From positions 868,001 to 932,000 of the forward strand of contig NZ_VOBC01000001.1 of NCBI RefSeq assembly GCF_008369195.1: a stretch of DNA of 64,000 bases, in the 5' to 3' direction. The first letter of the stretch is position 1. Every line of letters begins with the position of its first letter. The DNA is from Sporosarcina sp. ANT_H38. GTDB taxonomy: Bacteria > Bacillota > Bacilli > Bacillales_A > Planococcaceae. The notes below the pieces were generated by a model. It saw only the letters and a program-made list of their open reading frames with translations. It ran no database searches and was not told the DNA's origin. The position numbers and the translations under genes were made by a program. Of this stretch, positions 37,453-46,421 are shown piece by piece.

Positions 37453-40400
37453 ATGAGATATAAATCAACCATAAATGAAACGGTGCGATGTGGCCTTGAA
37501 ATTACGGCTAATGCACGCAAAGAACTCATGAAATGGTCAAAGGATGAGCACGCCTTTTTTTCGATGCAGGTTGCCTTTGATGTACATATTGAAAAGCGTC
37601 CAACTAATAGACAAGGTAATATGTCGTTTTCGCTTTTCTTCGATAATGGCACGAATGAAGTCTTATCTAAACTTTTAGACGACAGAGTAGCCGTATTAGA
37701 ATGTGTTTATCAAAATGATGGTTTTCTAGCAACTGGTTTTCACGTAAGGGGCCGTAGAGAACCCGTACAGACAAACAGACGTCTTCCTAAACGTTTGAAA
37801 TTTCTAGTTGGTCGTAGCACTGGCGTCGCGATGCCTATCGAGTTGTACACAAGCATCCGAGAATTGCCGATTGCGCAAGAACGCTCTGAGTATGTGAAAA
37901 AAAGAATTGCCAGTTGGGAAGGGTATTTACGTATACAAGAAAGCAATGCGGATGTCGCAGATTTGACGGCGTCTTTTTCGATGTCCAGCTTTAATGAAGA
38001 TTTCAGTAAGTTGAGCGTTGTTTGTAGCGGATTAAAAGGAAATGAATGGAATACAATTAAAGGTTTTAGTGTCAAGATGAAAGGTCTCCAAAGTGATATT
38101 GGTAGTGTTGTAAATACGGAACGGTCTAAGAAAATCGTAGAAATCGAACTGAGTCGGAATTATAAAGAAATGGCAAGGCGGAATGACTGGCACCCTAAAT
38201 CTTATAAGAAAGTCGTGTTCAGTAATTTTGCCGAACTTAGCCAGGTAAAAAGATTACGGAAAGGTTTTAAAGATCTTCAAGACGGTCTTGCAGCCAACGC
38301 GAATTTAGAAAAGGTCCTTTTTGAGGAGCGGCCAGTTGTTCGCATTTCAAAGAAACAGCAAGAGCTTGTTTTTCATAACGAGTTAAATAAGTTTCAAAAA
38401 GAAGCGGTAACTGGGGCAATGACATCAAATGATCTGTACGTGATTCAGGGGCCTCCAGGGACTGGTAAGACGACGGTTATTTCTGAAATATGTCATCAAA
38501 ATGTTAAGGCAGGGTTGCGTACACTCGTCGCCTCACAAGCAAATCTAGCAGTGGACAATGCACTAGGCAGATTGTTATCTCATCAAGATATTCGGATTTT
38601 ACGTTATGGTCGGACAGATAGCATTGAAGAAGAAGGTAAAAAGTTTATTGAAGAAAATGTAGCATCGAACTGGAAAAACGTAACGTTAGATGCTGTAAAT
38701 AGTCAACTTCAGTCAAATTCTGAAAAAGAAGCGCAACTTAAAGATGAACTAGCTAGTTGTGAAGTACGGTTGGAAGAACTTCAAATTGAATTGGTGTCAT
38801 TAGATGAAAGAGTTAAGCTGAAAGAAGAGGCCAAAGCGCAACATCTTGTCCTTGCTAGCGAAATCATGAAGCTCAAACAAAAAGCAGTGATCTTTAAAAA
38901 AGAACGTGAGGAATTATTGGGCAGTCAGGTTAATTTAAAGAAACTCGCCGACGAATTAATCGTGGAAATTAATCGACTTGAACAAATCATGGAAGTAGAT
39001 AATATAAGTCCTGACACAATCAATCAGATGGAGCAATTAGTGCCTCAAGTAGAGAAAATACGTCATTACATAAGCTATCGTGAAACAGTACAAATGATTA
39101 ACGAGACGGAAAACTCTATCGCAATCATTCGCAAAGAGCTTGAACTAAAAAACAATAAAATCGATACGATTCATGTGTTTTTAAAACAGCTTGATTCGAT
39201 AACTAAAATCGACTTATTGAAAAACCGCTTAGCGTTTTTTGGAATTGTACCGACATTCAATACGAATTGGAAAATGACCGAATTAAATAAATTGATTGAT
39301 TCATTTAAATATGACGCGTCTAGCGGCGAATACGGTGAGTGGCAGGAACTCCAAAATCGACTTTTAGCCGCTATTGAGATGATAGATCGTTTGTTAAAAG
39401 AGCACGGATTTCTTCCGAATGCAGTTAAAAGAACTGTCAACCAAAGATATAGTTCAGTACAAGATATTCATGGGCTCATTGATCGTGTTGGAAAGTTTTT
39501 AATCGATCCATCGACTAAACGTAGTCTAGAAACGAGAAATTACTCTGCCGAAAAATATGACAATCTTGATAAAATGGCAATTGCTTTGGAAATGTTGCGT
39601 GAAAGAAAGAATTATGTTCAGACGCAGAGCGGAAACTTGGAAAAACAAAATCAAATTAGGTTAGATGCTAAAAAAATGTTCGCTGTCATTAAGACAGAAG
39701 TAATCGAACATACCAATCAATTTATCGTAGAAATTGAACAGGAAAGAAGCGGCATGCAACGCAATGCAGAAAGTCACCAAATAACGCTGAATGACCTTGA
39801 GCAAACAACTACAAAACTTCGAGATTTAGTAGGGATGGTCGATGAAACTGTATCACTAAGTGTAGTGAAAGAAGAATTGGAGCAGAAAGAAAAGCTCTAC
39901 GCCGATTATTTGCAAAAGAAGGCTGCACTTAAACAGAATGCCTATGAGCTGGACATTAAAAAGAACGATTCTGAAGTAAATGCTCAACTATTACAGAAAA
40001 ATATAGCTACACTTCAAGCTAAAAACGATGAAATTGAAGTAGTAAAAGAAGCTTGTATTGAGCAAGAAAGCCTGATAACAGCTTTAGTTGAATTACTAAA
40101 CCAAAATCCCGAAGAACAGCGTCAACAAGCGCAAACATCTTTCATTGCTGTATCTAAAAAGATAAAAAAACTCAAAAACGACAAAAAACGATTGCCTATC
40201 AACCATTCACTTCAAAAAGAATGGCTGTCACTACTAACAGAAGCGAATGAATACGATCTCTACGAAATCCGAAAACTATATGTGCAACATGCGAATGTAA
40301 TCGGTACAACTTGCGTCGCGTCCGCTAGGCGTGATTTCATGGAGGAATATCCTATATTTGATGTGGTAATAATCGATGAGGTTTCTAAAGCGACACCTCC

Positions 40401-41313
40401 TGAATTACTGCTCCCTATGTTAAAAGGGAAAAAGATTATTTTAGTTGGAGATCATCATCAGTTACCGCCGCTTATGGGGCAAGAGACACTAGAAGAATTG
40501 CTCGAGGAAAGTGCCAATAATGAAGAAAAGAAAGAACTGGAAAAACTATTGAAAGAATCATTATTTGAACGTCTTTTTAGAACCTTACCTGAGCAAAACA
40601 AAACGATGCTTGCAATCCAGTATCGTATGCACGAAAGCATCATGGAAACAATTACGCCTTTTTACAAAGAAGGAAATTATGGTCTTCAATGTGGTTTAGT
40701 GGACTCTGATTCTGTTCGTGATCACTTGATTGAATCCCGCTATGTGCAAAGAAATGATCATCTTCTCTGGTTCGACATGCCGAATGAACCGAAGTATTTC
40801 GAAGAGAAGGTTAAAGGGGGAACAAGTCGTTTCAATCAAGCTGAATTGACGATGGTAAAAAAACTCCTGATGGATTTAGAGAAGGCAACTGAAAATGCGA
40901 AGAACGCAGGAAGAATGAAGCAGGAAGACAAGAAAAGTGTTGGTGTAATAAGCTTCTATGGTGAACAAGTAAAAAGGGTGGATCGCTTGATTCAACAAGA
41001 ACTGATCCCGCAGCATTTGCATTGCAGAACAGGGTCAGTAGACAAGTTTCAAGGTATGGAGATGGACGTCATTATATTGAGTTTTGTACGGAATCATCAG
41101 GACAAGGGTGGTGACATCGGATTTGCAAGGGACTATAGGCGTCTAAATGTTGCTTTGTCACGTGCGCGTGAGTTGCTCATAATCGTGGGGAGTTCGGGTA
41201 TGTTCACAATGAGGACAAAACATCCAAGTTCAAGAGAAATGTATGGACGTCTTTTAGAAAGCATCAAATTAAAAAATGGATTAAGGAATCATGAAGGAAC
41301 TATTAAAGTGTAA
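37453..41313 (+). CDS. Large UPF1-like superfamily 1 helicase with coiled-coil insert
   Basis: A 1286-residue protein. Motif I is QGPPGTGKTT (Walker A 333-340), motif II is DEVSKA (Asp975-Glu976), motif III is GDHHQLPP (near 999), motif V is VDKFQGMEMD (near 1196), and motif VI is NVALSRARELL (near 1232). These place it with UPF1-like SF1 RNA/DNA helicases. About 630 residues separate motifs I and II, mostly charged heptad-rich helix (about 420-930), far more than in ordinary UPF1 proteins. The first 330 residues form a separate domain. The frame opens at 37381, but AAGGAAGG before ATG 37453 sets the start. The next gene is 21 bases on. Such architectures occur in several phage-defence systems; that role is inference. 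Confidence 0.85.
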   Translation: MRYKSTINETVRCGLEITANARKELMKWSKDEHAFFSMQVAFDVHIEKRPTNRQGNMSFSLFFDNGTNEVLSKLLDDRVAVLECVYQNDGFLATGFHVRGRREPVQTNRRLPKRLKFLVGRSTGVAMPIELYTSIRELPIAQERSEYVKKRIASWEGYLRIQESNADVADLTASFSMSSFNEDFSKLSVVCSGLKGNEWNTIKGFSVKMKGLQSDIGSVVNTERSKKIVEIELSRNYKEMARRNDWHPKSYKKVVFSNFAELSQVKRLRKGFKDLQDGLAANANLEKVLFEERPVVRISKKQQELVFHNELNKFQKEAVTGAMTSNDLYVIQGPPGTGKTTVISEICHQNVKAGLRTLVASQANLAVDNALGRLLSHQDIRILRYGRTDSIEEEGKKFIEENVASNWKNVTLDAVNSQLQSNSEKEAQLKDELASCEVRLEELQIELVSLDERVKLKEEAKAQHLVLASEIMKLKQKAVIFKKEREELLGSQVNLKKLADELIVEINRLEQIMEVDNISPDTINQMEQLVPQVEKIRHYISYRETVQMINETENSIAIIRKELELKNNKIDTIHVFLKQLDSITKIDLLKNRLAFFGIVPTFNTNWKMTELNKLIDSFKYDASSGEYGEWQELQNRLLAAIEMIDRLLKEHGFLPNAVKRTVNQRYSSVQDIHGLIDRVGKFLIDPSTKRSLETRNYSAEKYDNLDKMAIALEMLRERKNYVQTQSGNLEKQNQIRLDAKKMFAVIKTEVIEHTNQFIVEIEQERSGMQRNAESHQITLNDLEQTTTKLRDLVGMVDETVSLSVVKEELEQKEKLYADYLQKKAALKQNAYELDIKKNDSEVNAQLLQKNIATLQAKNDEIEVVKEACIEQESLITALVELLNQNPEEQRQQAQTSFIAVSKKIKKLKNDKKRLPINHSLQKEWLSLLTEANEYDLYEIRKLYVQHANVIGTTCVASARRDFMEEYPIFDVVIIDEVSKATPPELLLPMLKGKKIILVGDHHQLPPLMGQETLEELLEESANNEEKKELEKLLKESLFERLFRTLPEQNKTMLAIQYRMHESIMETITPFYKEGNYGLQCGLVDSDSVRDHLIESRYVQRNDHLLWFDMPNEPKYFEEKVKGGTSRFNQAELTMVKKLLMDLEKATENAKNAGRMKQEDKKSVGVISFYGEQVKRVDRLIQQELIPQHLHCRTGSVDKFQGMEMDVIILSFVRNHQDKGGDIGFARDYRRLNVALSRARELLIIVGSSGMFTMRTKHPSSREMYGRLLESIKLKNGLRNHEGTIKV

Positions 41314-41334
41314 TTTGTAGGGGGCCCCTGTTTT

Positions 41335-42087
41335 ATGCATGACTTAAAGGGTAGATTAACAAAAGAACTTCAACAGGATTTTAATGTCAAAATAATGGGG
41401 ACTCTCTCATGGAGTTTGCCTGTTAACTCAATCGAAATTGAATACTTGACTGTAATGCGAACTAAAGTGGATATTCTTATGAAAATGATATTGATCGCTT
41501 TTGGAAAAGCTGATATTGCTACTGCAGAAGAGTTGAGTGATATTCTTCTCGTCGAACAGCTTTTTATCAACGATTTAATCGACAAAATGACTAGCTCAGG
41601 TGTAATTGAAATAAGAGAAGGTTTTTACTCATTGACAGATGTCGGGGTCCGGCAATTTAAAACAGGAATTTTTGTACATGAACCAGAAAGTGGCTCTACA
41701 CAGGCGCTATACAGTCCGTGCCATCAATCCTTTTTGAACAAAGAGTTAAAGAATAGTGCGTATGAAGAAAAGGAAATCTATCGCTTTAACAATGAAATTG
41801 ACGATTGGTCTGTAGCGACATTGGAAGATGCGGTACTAATAGATGCACTTAAAACGATGGGTATAGAATCAGGTGAAGGAAACGTTCAAATCGTTGTTTC
41901 CGAAATTGTATCTGCTTCTGACATACAAGTCGATTTGGTGCCTTGCATTGAATTTCATTTGTATAACGAGGCGGAAGATTTACTCTATGCGCGGGTGTGG
42001 AATACATTATCCGAACACTGGGATGAAACGCTCGAAGCACAATTGAATGAAAAAGAACGGAAAAAGTGGCGAGAGATTTACTTGTAA
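41335..42087 (+). CDS. Unknown partner of the UPF1-like helicase, N-terminal winged-helix-like
   Basis: The 250-residue soluble protein is encoded 21 bases after the helicase and shares its terminator. Residues 45-105 look like a winged helix: helices around AEELSDILLVEQLFINDLIDKM, then a wing-like IEIREGFYSLTDVGVRQF. The C-terminal half (about 145-250) is acidic and beta-rich (VQIVVSEIVSASDIQVDLVP). I recognise no family. Conserved pairing with the helicase would imply a two-component machine. AGGGGG precedes the ATG. Confidence 0.75.
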   Translation: MHDLKGRLTKELQQDFNVKIMGTLSWSLPVNSIEIEYLTVMRTKVDILMKMILIAFGKADIATAEELSDILLVEQLFINDLIDKMTSSGVIEIREGFYSLTDVGVRQFKTGIFVHEPESGSTQALYSPCHQSFLNKELKNSAYEEKEIYRFNNEIDDWSVATLEDAVLIDALKTMGIESGEGNVQIVVSEIVSASDIQVDLVPCIEFHLYNEAEDLLYARVWNTLSEHWDETLEAQLNEKERKKWREIYL

Positions 42088-42127
42088 TTATTTTCTTTAG
42101 ATGTGTAAGGTGTTCGTTTTACAATAC

Positions 42128-42175
42128 AAAAAATCACCCATTCATTTATGTACATAAATGAATGGGTGATTTTTT
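42128..42175. terminator. Bidirectional terminator between helicase operon and pucR
   Basis: Perfect 24-bp palindrome centred at 42151/42152, with A-run before and T-run after, serving both convergent units. Confidence 0.92.
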
Positions 42176-42205
42176 GTGCTGGAGGTTCTTCTTTCTCTTC
42201 TCAAA

Positions 42206-43849
42206 TCAACGTTCTCTAATGAACATCGCACGCATAAGTAAGGCAAGGCGTAAATGAAGTGAGTTTTGTGAATCATGGACGGAACAACCAAGAATTTCCT
42301 CACATTTGGCAATTCGATATTTAACGGTATTACGGTGAACGTACAACTTCCTTGATGTAAGTGCAATTTCGCAATTATTATCCAGATAAACGATTAATGT
42401 ATTTACTAAATCTTCCTCATCCTTACTTTTTGGATAGGAGAGGGAGTGCAAAGTACTTTCATAAAATTGTAGTAAACTTTCTTCGGGAATTAAGCGTAAC
42501 AGTTCAATTAATTGTTTTGGTACGTAGAAGTTAATAAATTTATACTGAAACAACTCTTTTCCTTGTTTCCATGCCTCTACCGCCTCCGCAAATGTGATCG
42601 GTATATAAGAAACGTCATTAAATAGGTTACCTACACCAAATGAGAGAGAAATCTTTAAATTTAAATAAACCTTGTGCTGAAATTCCTTCAGCCTTTCTTC
42701 TATCGAAGTTTTAACTGGATCATCAATATTCAAAGGAAATTGCATCAAAATAACAAAATAAGCGTCTTTCATGAAAACTATATTTTTGGTATCTATATTA
42801 AAAAATGAGTTATTTAAGTACTTATACAAGTAGTCATATAAATTGTTCATTATATCTGTATTTTGCTTATCATCATCAATTTTACAAACAATGCAAACGT
42901 AGTTATGGTTGTCGATTAAGCCATATTGTTTTCCCCTGTGAATAATTTCCTGCTTAGAAGAAATGTTTCCATCAACGAGAGATGTGAAAAAGTTGTTCTC
43001 TAACAAACGATTGTTTTCTCTAATCGCCTCGTTTTTAAGGAGAGTGAATGAAATAATCGTTGACGCTTGCTCGATAGCTAATTGCGAAGCAGGGTATGGA
43101 AGTTCCTCAGGATTAAAAATAATTAGCAAATATGGATATGGATGCATCGTTTTGACTTGAAATAATTTTATAGAAAATTTTATATTTGGTTCGTTAGGAT
43201 TTGCAACTGAAAGTGCATCTGTTTCTCGATAAGTATCAATATCGCTTTTAATAAGTTTCTCGACATTTTCTGCCATCATTTTCATGTTACCTGCCTGGAA
43301 ATGATGTGAAAAAGAAGTGGTTTCACCCATTGGATCTAAGAGAAGAACAGGGCTTTTTAATAAGGACCCTAGGCTTTCAATCAAAGCTTGCAGTTTATAA
43401 CCTTTTATCATCATATTGGTAAATTTTTTATGCACATGAATTGCGTAAAAAAGCTCTTGAATTTGGCTATCCCATATAAAACTTAGTAATTGATGGGCAA
43501 CAGTTCCTAATGTTAAAGATTCTGGAATTTGTATTATTGGGAAATTCAATGAGTTTGCTAAATCGATTACTTCTTGAGGGATTTCATCAATGAATCTTTT
43601 AAGTTTGATGGCAATCCCTGCACAGGGACGTTCATTGATTTGTGAAATGAGATTGACTAGTTCAGCGGGATTGTCCTTAAAGGCGTATCCGGTCGTAATT
43701 AATAATGAGTTTTCAGCCAAGAAATGAATGACATCGGGTGTTTCTGAAACTTCAATTGATGCAACTTCTCTTTTGAGCCCGGCATGTCCAGCTATAACTT
43801 TCGCTTCTTGGAAAATATCTACGAAAAATAAATCTTCTACCTTCTTCAT
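42206..43849 (-). CDS. pucR: PucR-family purine catabolism regulator
   Basis: The 547-residue regulator has an N-terminal PucR domain (about residues 1-125, containing LITTGYAFKDN and AIKLKRF), a central GGDEF-like/CdaR region, and a C-terminal PucR helix-turn-helix (about 480-540) with LYVHRNTVKYRIAKCEEILG. In Bacillus subtilis PucR senses allantoin or related ureides and controls the puc genes. Here it diverges from pucG and sits beside the whole allantoin pathway. ATG 43849 follows AGGGGTG. A candidate operator lies in the shared promoter region at 43949-43967. Confidence 0.9.
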   Translation of the reverse strand: MKKVEDLFFVDIFQEAKVIAGHAGLKREVASIEVSETPDVIHFLAENSLLITTGYAFKDNPAELVNLISQINERPCAGIAIKLKRFIDEIPQEVIDLANSLNFPIIQIPESLTLGTVAHQLLSFIWDSQIQELFYAIHVHKKFTNMMIKGYKLQALIESLGSLLKSPVLLLDPMGETTSFSHHFQAGNMKMMAENVEKLIKSDIDTYRETDALSVANPNEPNIKFSIKLFQVKTMHPYPYLLIIFNPEELPYPASQLAIEQASTIISFTLLKNEAIRENNRLLENNFFTSLVDGNISSKQEIIHRGKQYGLIDNHNYVCIVCKIDDDKQNTDIMNNLYDYLYKYLNNSFFNIDTKNIVFMKDAYFVILMQFPLNIDDPVKTSIEERLKEFQHKVYLNLKISLSFGVGNLFNDVSYIPITFAEAVEAWKQGKELFQYKFINFYVPKQLIELLRLIPEESLLQFYESTLHSLSYPKSKDEEDLVNTLIVYLDNNCEIALTSRKLYVHRNTVKYRIAKCEEILGCSVHDSQNSLHLRLALLMRAMFIRER

Positions 43850-43948
43850 AACGCACCCCTATTTCATCTTTCTTCTACCATTTATTTTAGAATAAGATAG
43901 TGAATGGAAATACCTAAATGTATCTTATGTACAAAATGTAATTATGAA

Positions 43949-43967
43949 ATTGTCTAAACTGAATAAT
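43949..43967 (+). promoter_or_regulatory. Candidate puc operator, site 1
   Basis: ATTGTCTAAACTGAATAAT, an imperfect palindrome in the pucR-pucG intergenic region. It shares 16 of 19 positions with the reverse complement of the site at 50985 and 15 of 19 with the site at 46084. Confidence 0.5.
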
Positions 43968-44099
43968 GACATCTTTTATTTATTCCCTTAGAATCAACTG
44001 TACATAGAATATTCCTTGAAATCAATTTATATCGAAATTGATGTAGAAGAAATAGAATTGAAGGGTTCACTATAATCAGTAAGGAAAGGGTGAATTAAT

Positions 44100-45335
44100 A
44101 TGTTAAGAGAATTAAATCCTTCTTTGCGGACGCTAATGACACCAGGCCCGGTAGAAGCGGAACCGCGTGTGCTTCGCGCAATGACAATCCCAATTATTGG
44201 GCAATTTGATCCGGAATTTTTGGAGATTATGGATGAAACAATGGAATTGTTGAGAATGACATTTCAAACTAGAAATCATTGGGCCTATCCTATTGATGGT
44301 ACATCACGCTCTGGGCTTGAGGCGGTACTTAACTCCATTATCGAGCCTGATGATAAAGTTCTTGTACCTATATTCGGGAGGTTTGGCCATTTAATAGCCG
44401 AAATAGCTGATCGTTCAGGTGCGGATTTAACCACAATGGAATGTGAATGGGGTACAGCTTTCGATCAAGATGAGATCATTACTGAAATAAAAAGAGTAAA
44501 GCCGAAAGTTGTAGCACTCGTACATGGTGAGACTTCAACAGGCATTATGCAACCGCTAGATGAAATCGGTAAGTTCTGTCGGGCAAATGATGTTTTATTT
44601 GTAGTGGATGCTGTTGCGACATTGGGAGGAACAGATTTTAAAACAGATGAGTGGTTTGTTGACGCAGTTATTAGCGGAACACAGAAATGTTTAGGAGTAC
44701 CAACAGGTATGGCTCCAATTACTTATAATGAAAGAATTGAAAAAATCATTCTTGAACGAAGAAAAATAGAACAGGGACTAGATAGTACATCTAAAAACTC
44801 TAGAAGAATTCAAAGTAACTATTTTGATTTAAGCCAAATTCAAGAGTATTGGAGCCCAAAACGTCTAAATCACCATACAGAATCAACGTCAATGCTTTAT
44901 GCACTTAGGGAAGGCTTACGTATAGTACATGAAGAAGGTTTGCAAGAACGATTCGAAAGACATAAGTTTCATGAATTTGCACTAGTAGCAGGCCTTGAAG
45001 CGATGGGACTTACTCTATTTGGTGATTCTCGATATAAAATGCCGGTTGTAACTTGCGTGCATATTCCTGACGGAGTAAACGGTGATGCAGTTCGTTCCAC
45101 AATGTCTAAAGAGTTTGGAGTTGAGATAGCTAGTACATTTGGAGCGCTTGCAGGTAAAATATGGCGTATTGGCTCAATGGGTTTCAGCTGTAGAAAAGAA
45201 AATATTTTAAAAGTTTTGGCAGTGTTGGAGGCATCCGTCTATCGCCATGGAGGTAAGGTCAATTCTGGTAAAGCGCTTCAAGCTGCGCTTGATGTATACG
45301 AGGGGAAAACGGCTGTACTTTCAGGGAAATATTGA
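44100..45335 (+). CDS. pucG: (S)-ureidoglycine--glyoxylate aminotransferase
   Basis: The 411-residue class V PLP aminotransferase has MTPGPVE at the start, the PLP-binding Asp in FVVDAVATLGG (Asp170) and the Schiff-base Lys196 in SGTQKCLG, matching Bacillus subtilis PucG in length and layout. It transfers the amino group of ureidoglycine to glyoxylate, giving glycine and oxalurate. Genes for both ureidoglycine fates are present here, because an aminohydrolase is also encoded at 52413. It is divergent from pucR. Confidence 0.9.
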   Translation: MLRELNPSLRTLMTPGPVEAEPRVLRAMTIPIIGQFDPEFLEIMDETMELLRMTFQTRNHWAYPIDGTSRSGLEAVLNSIIEPDDKVLVPIFGRFGHLIAEIADRSGADLTTMECEWGTAFDQDEIITEIKRVKPKVVALVHGETSTGIMQPLDEIGKFCRANDVLFVVDAVATLGGTDFKTDEWFVDAVISGTQKCLGVPTGMAPITYNERIEKIILERRKIEQGLDSTSKNSRRIQSNYFDLSQIQEYWSPKRLNHHTESTSMLYALREGLRIVHEEGLQERFERHKFHEFALVAGLEAMGLTLFGDSRYKMPVVTCVHIPDGVNGDAVRSTMSKEFGVEIASTFGALAGKIWRIGSMGFSCRKENILKVLAVLEASVYRHGGKVNSGKALQAALDVYEGKTAVLSGKY

Positions 45336-45373
45336 TTATAAAACATTAATTTATTTGTATTGATTAATCGAAA

Positions 45374-45386
45374 TTAACCAATAAAT
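45374..45386 (-). promoter_or_regulatory. Sequence resembling the B. subtilis PucR box
   Basis: On the minus strand this reads ATTTATTGGTTAA, carrying the full TTGGTTAA core of the box I recall for B. subtilis PucR (WWWCNTTGGTTAA), with the C replaced. It lies just after pucG, far from an evident start, so it may be chance. Confidence 0.25.
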
Positions 45387-45451
45387 GACTAGCTAATTTT
45401 GTGATGAAACCTCAGTTACTCTATGTACAGTTACTGCTGTATCACTTTTGA

Positions 45452-45631
45452 CTGAACGGCTACTACACCATTTTCGCGATTTCTTACTGCGTAGTGATGC
45501 GACTTTTTCAAACAACTGGCTCATTTGATACTTCTTTTATTATGATGATTATTGCTTTGGTAGTATCAGCTGGAATTGCGTTGACTATAAACGAAAAATC
45601 GAAAAAGGATACAGAAGATACAACTATTTGA
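45452..45631 (+). pseudogene. C-terminal fragment of a membrane transporter (MFS-like)
   Basis: About 59 codons open after a TGA, reading NGYYTIFAISYCVV, then TTGSFDTSFIMMIIALVV, and ending in a charged tail SKKDTEDTT. This is the look of the last two helices of an MFS-type permease. There is no start or ribosome binding site, and upstream DNA is stop-rich. A terminator follows at 45726. A transporter gene probably once stood between pucG and the permease gene. Confidence 0.55.
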
Positions 45632-45725
45632 GAACATAAAAAGGTGGTTGCTCTATAAGGAACAACAACTGCTCAGTTGACTGAACAAAAATAATTTAAA
45701 ATTCCTTTGCAGGGAAAATAAAATT

Positions 45726-45755
45726 AAAGCGCCTGAATTAATTTTCAGGCGCTTT
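45726..45755 (+). terminator. Terminator after the transporter remnant
   Basis: Perfect 12-base stem aaagcgcctgaa / ttcaggcgcttt followed by TTCTATATTT. Confidence 0.85.
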
Positions 45756-45783
45756 TTCTATATTTACTTTTATAGCACTCTAT

Positions 45784-46045
45784 CTGAATCAATTTCACAA
45801 TTACTTATTTCATGTATAAAGACGAACGATATAATTCATCTACCAATTCATTGTCCGTCAATATTACGGACTACTCTCGTTGATTGTAGCGGAAGATGGC
45901 GACTCCTGCGGGAACAGCGCGAGCTGAAGACCCCGCAGGAGTGAAACGACGAGGAGGCTGAAGCCGTGCCCGCGGAAAGCGTCCTTCTGAAGCGGAAATC
46001 AACATTGTTAGTTTTTTCCGTTTAATAATCCTATTATGAAATTAA
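45784..46045 (+). repeat. Dispersed GC-rich hairpin repeat, copy 2 (most complete)
   Basis: Nearly identical over its first 168 bases to the reverse complement of 1-168, and continuing with GCTGAAGCCGTGCCCGCGG and CTGAAGCGGAAATCAAC. It contains the hairpin ACTCCTGCGGG / CCCCGCAGGAGT. GC content is far above the surroundings, and there is no ORF. It separates the pucG block from the permease-allantoinase block. Confidence 0.88.
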
Positions 46046-46083
46046 CTCATCTTAGTCAATTTAAACAAAAACCAAACTTTAAT

Positions 46084-46102
46084 ATTGTCTAAAATAGATA
46101 GT
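46084..46102 (+). promoter_or_regulatory. Candidate puc operator, site 2
   Basis: ATTGTCTAAAATAGATAGT, 15 of 19 positions identical to the site at 43949. It lies about 320 bases before the start of the permease gene. Confidence 0.4.
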
Positions 46103-46421
46103 GATTTTTGAATTATTAACAATTACAATCATAATATAACAAAATTCTGAAAATTGTAAATTGAAAGATGGCACAAGTAGCTAAATTTGTTTTGATTATG
46201 GAATTAGTGATTCATCCAAATCATTTTCAGAATAAGGGGTGGGAATCCTTCGGGATCAAAAAAGTTACCGGGAGATGAGAGTAAGAATTTAGTAAAGATC
46301 TATTGCAAGTAAAGATGTAGAGATTGTCCTAAAATTTATAAGCAAACATCTAAGCTTTAACTTTTAAACGATTGTATGTTCAAAAATAAAGCAAACAATG
46401 AAAAAAGGAGCTGGATGTGAA

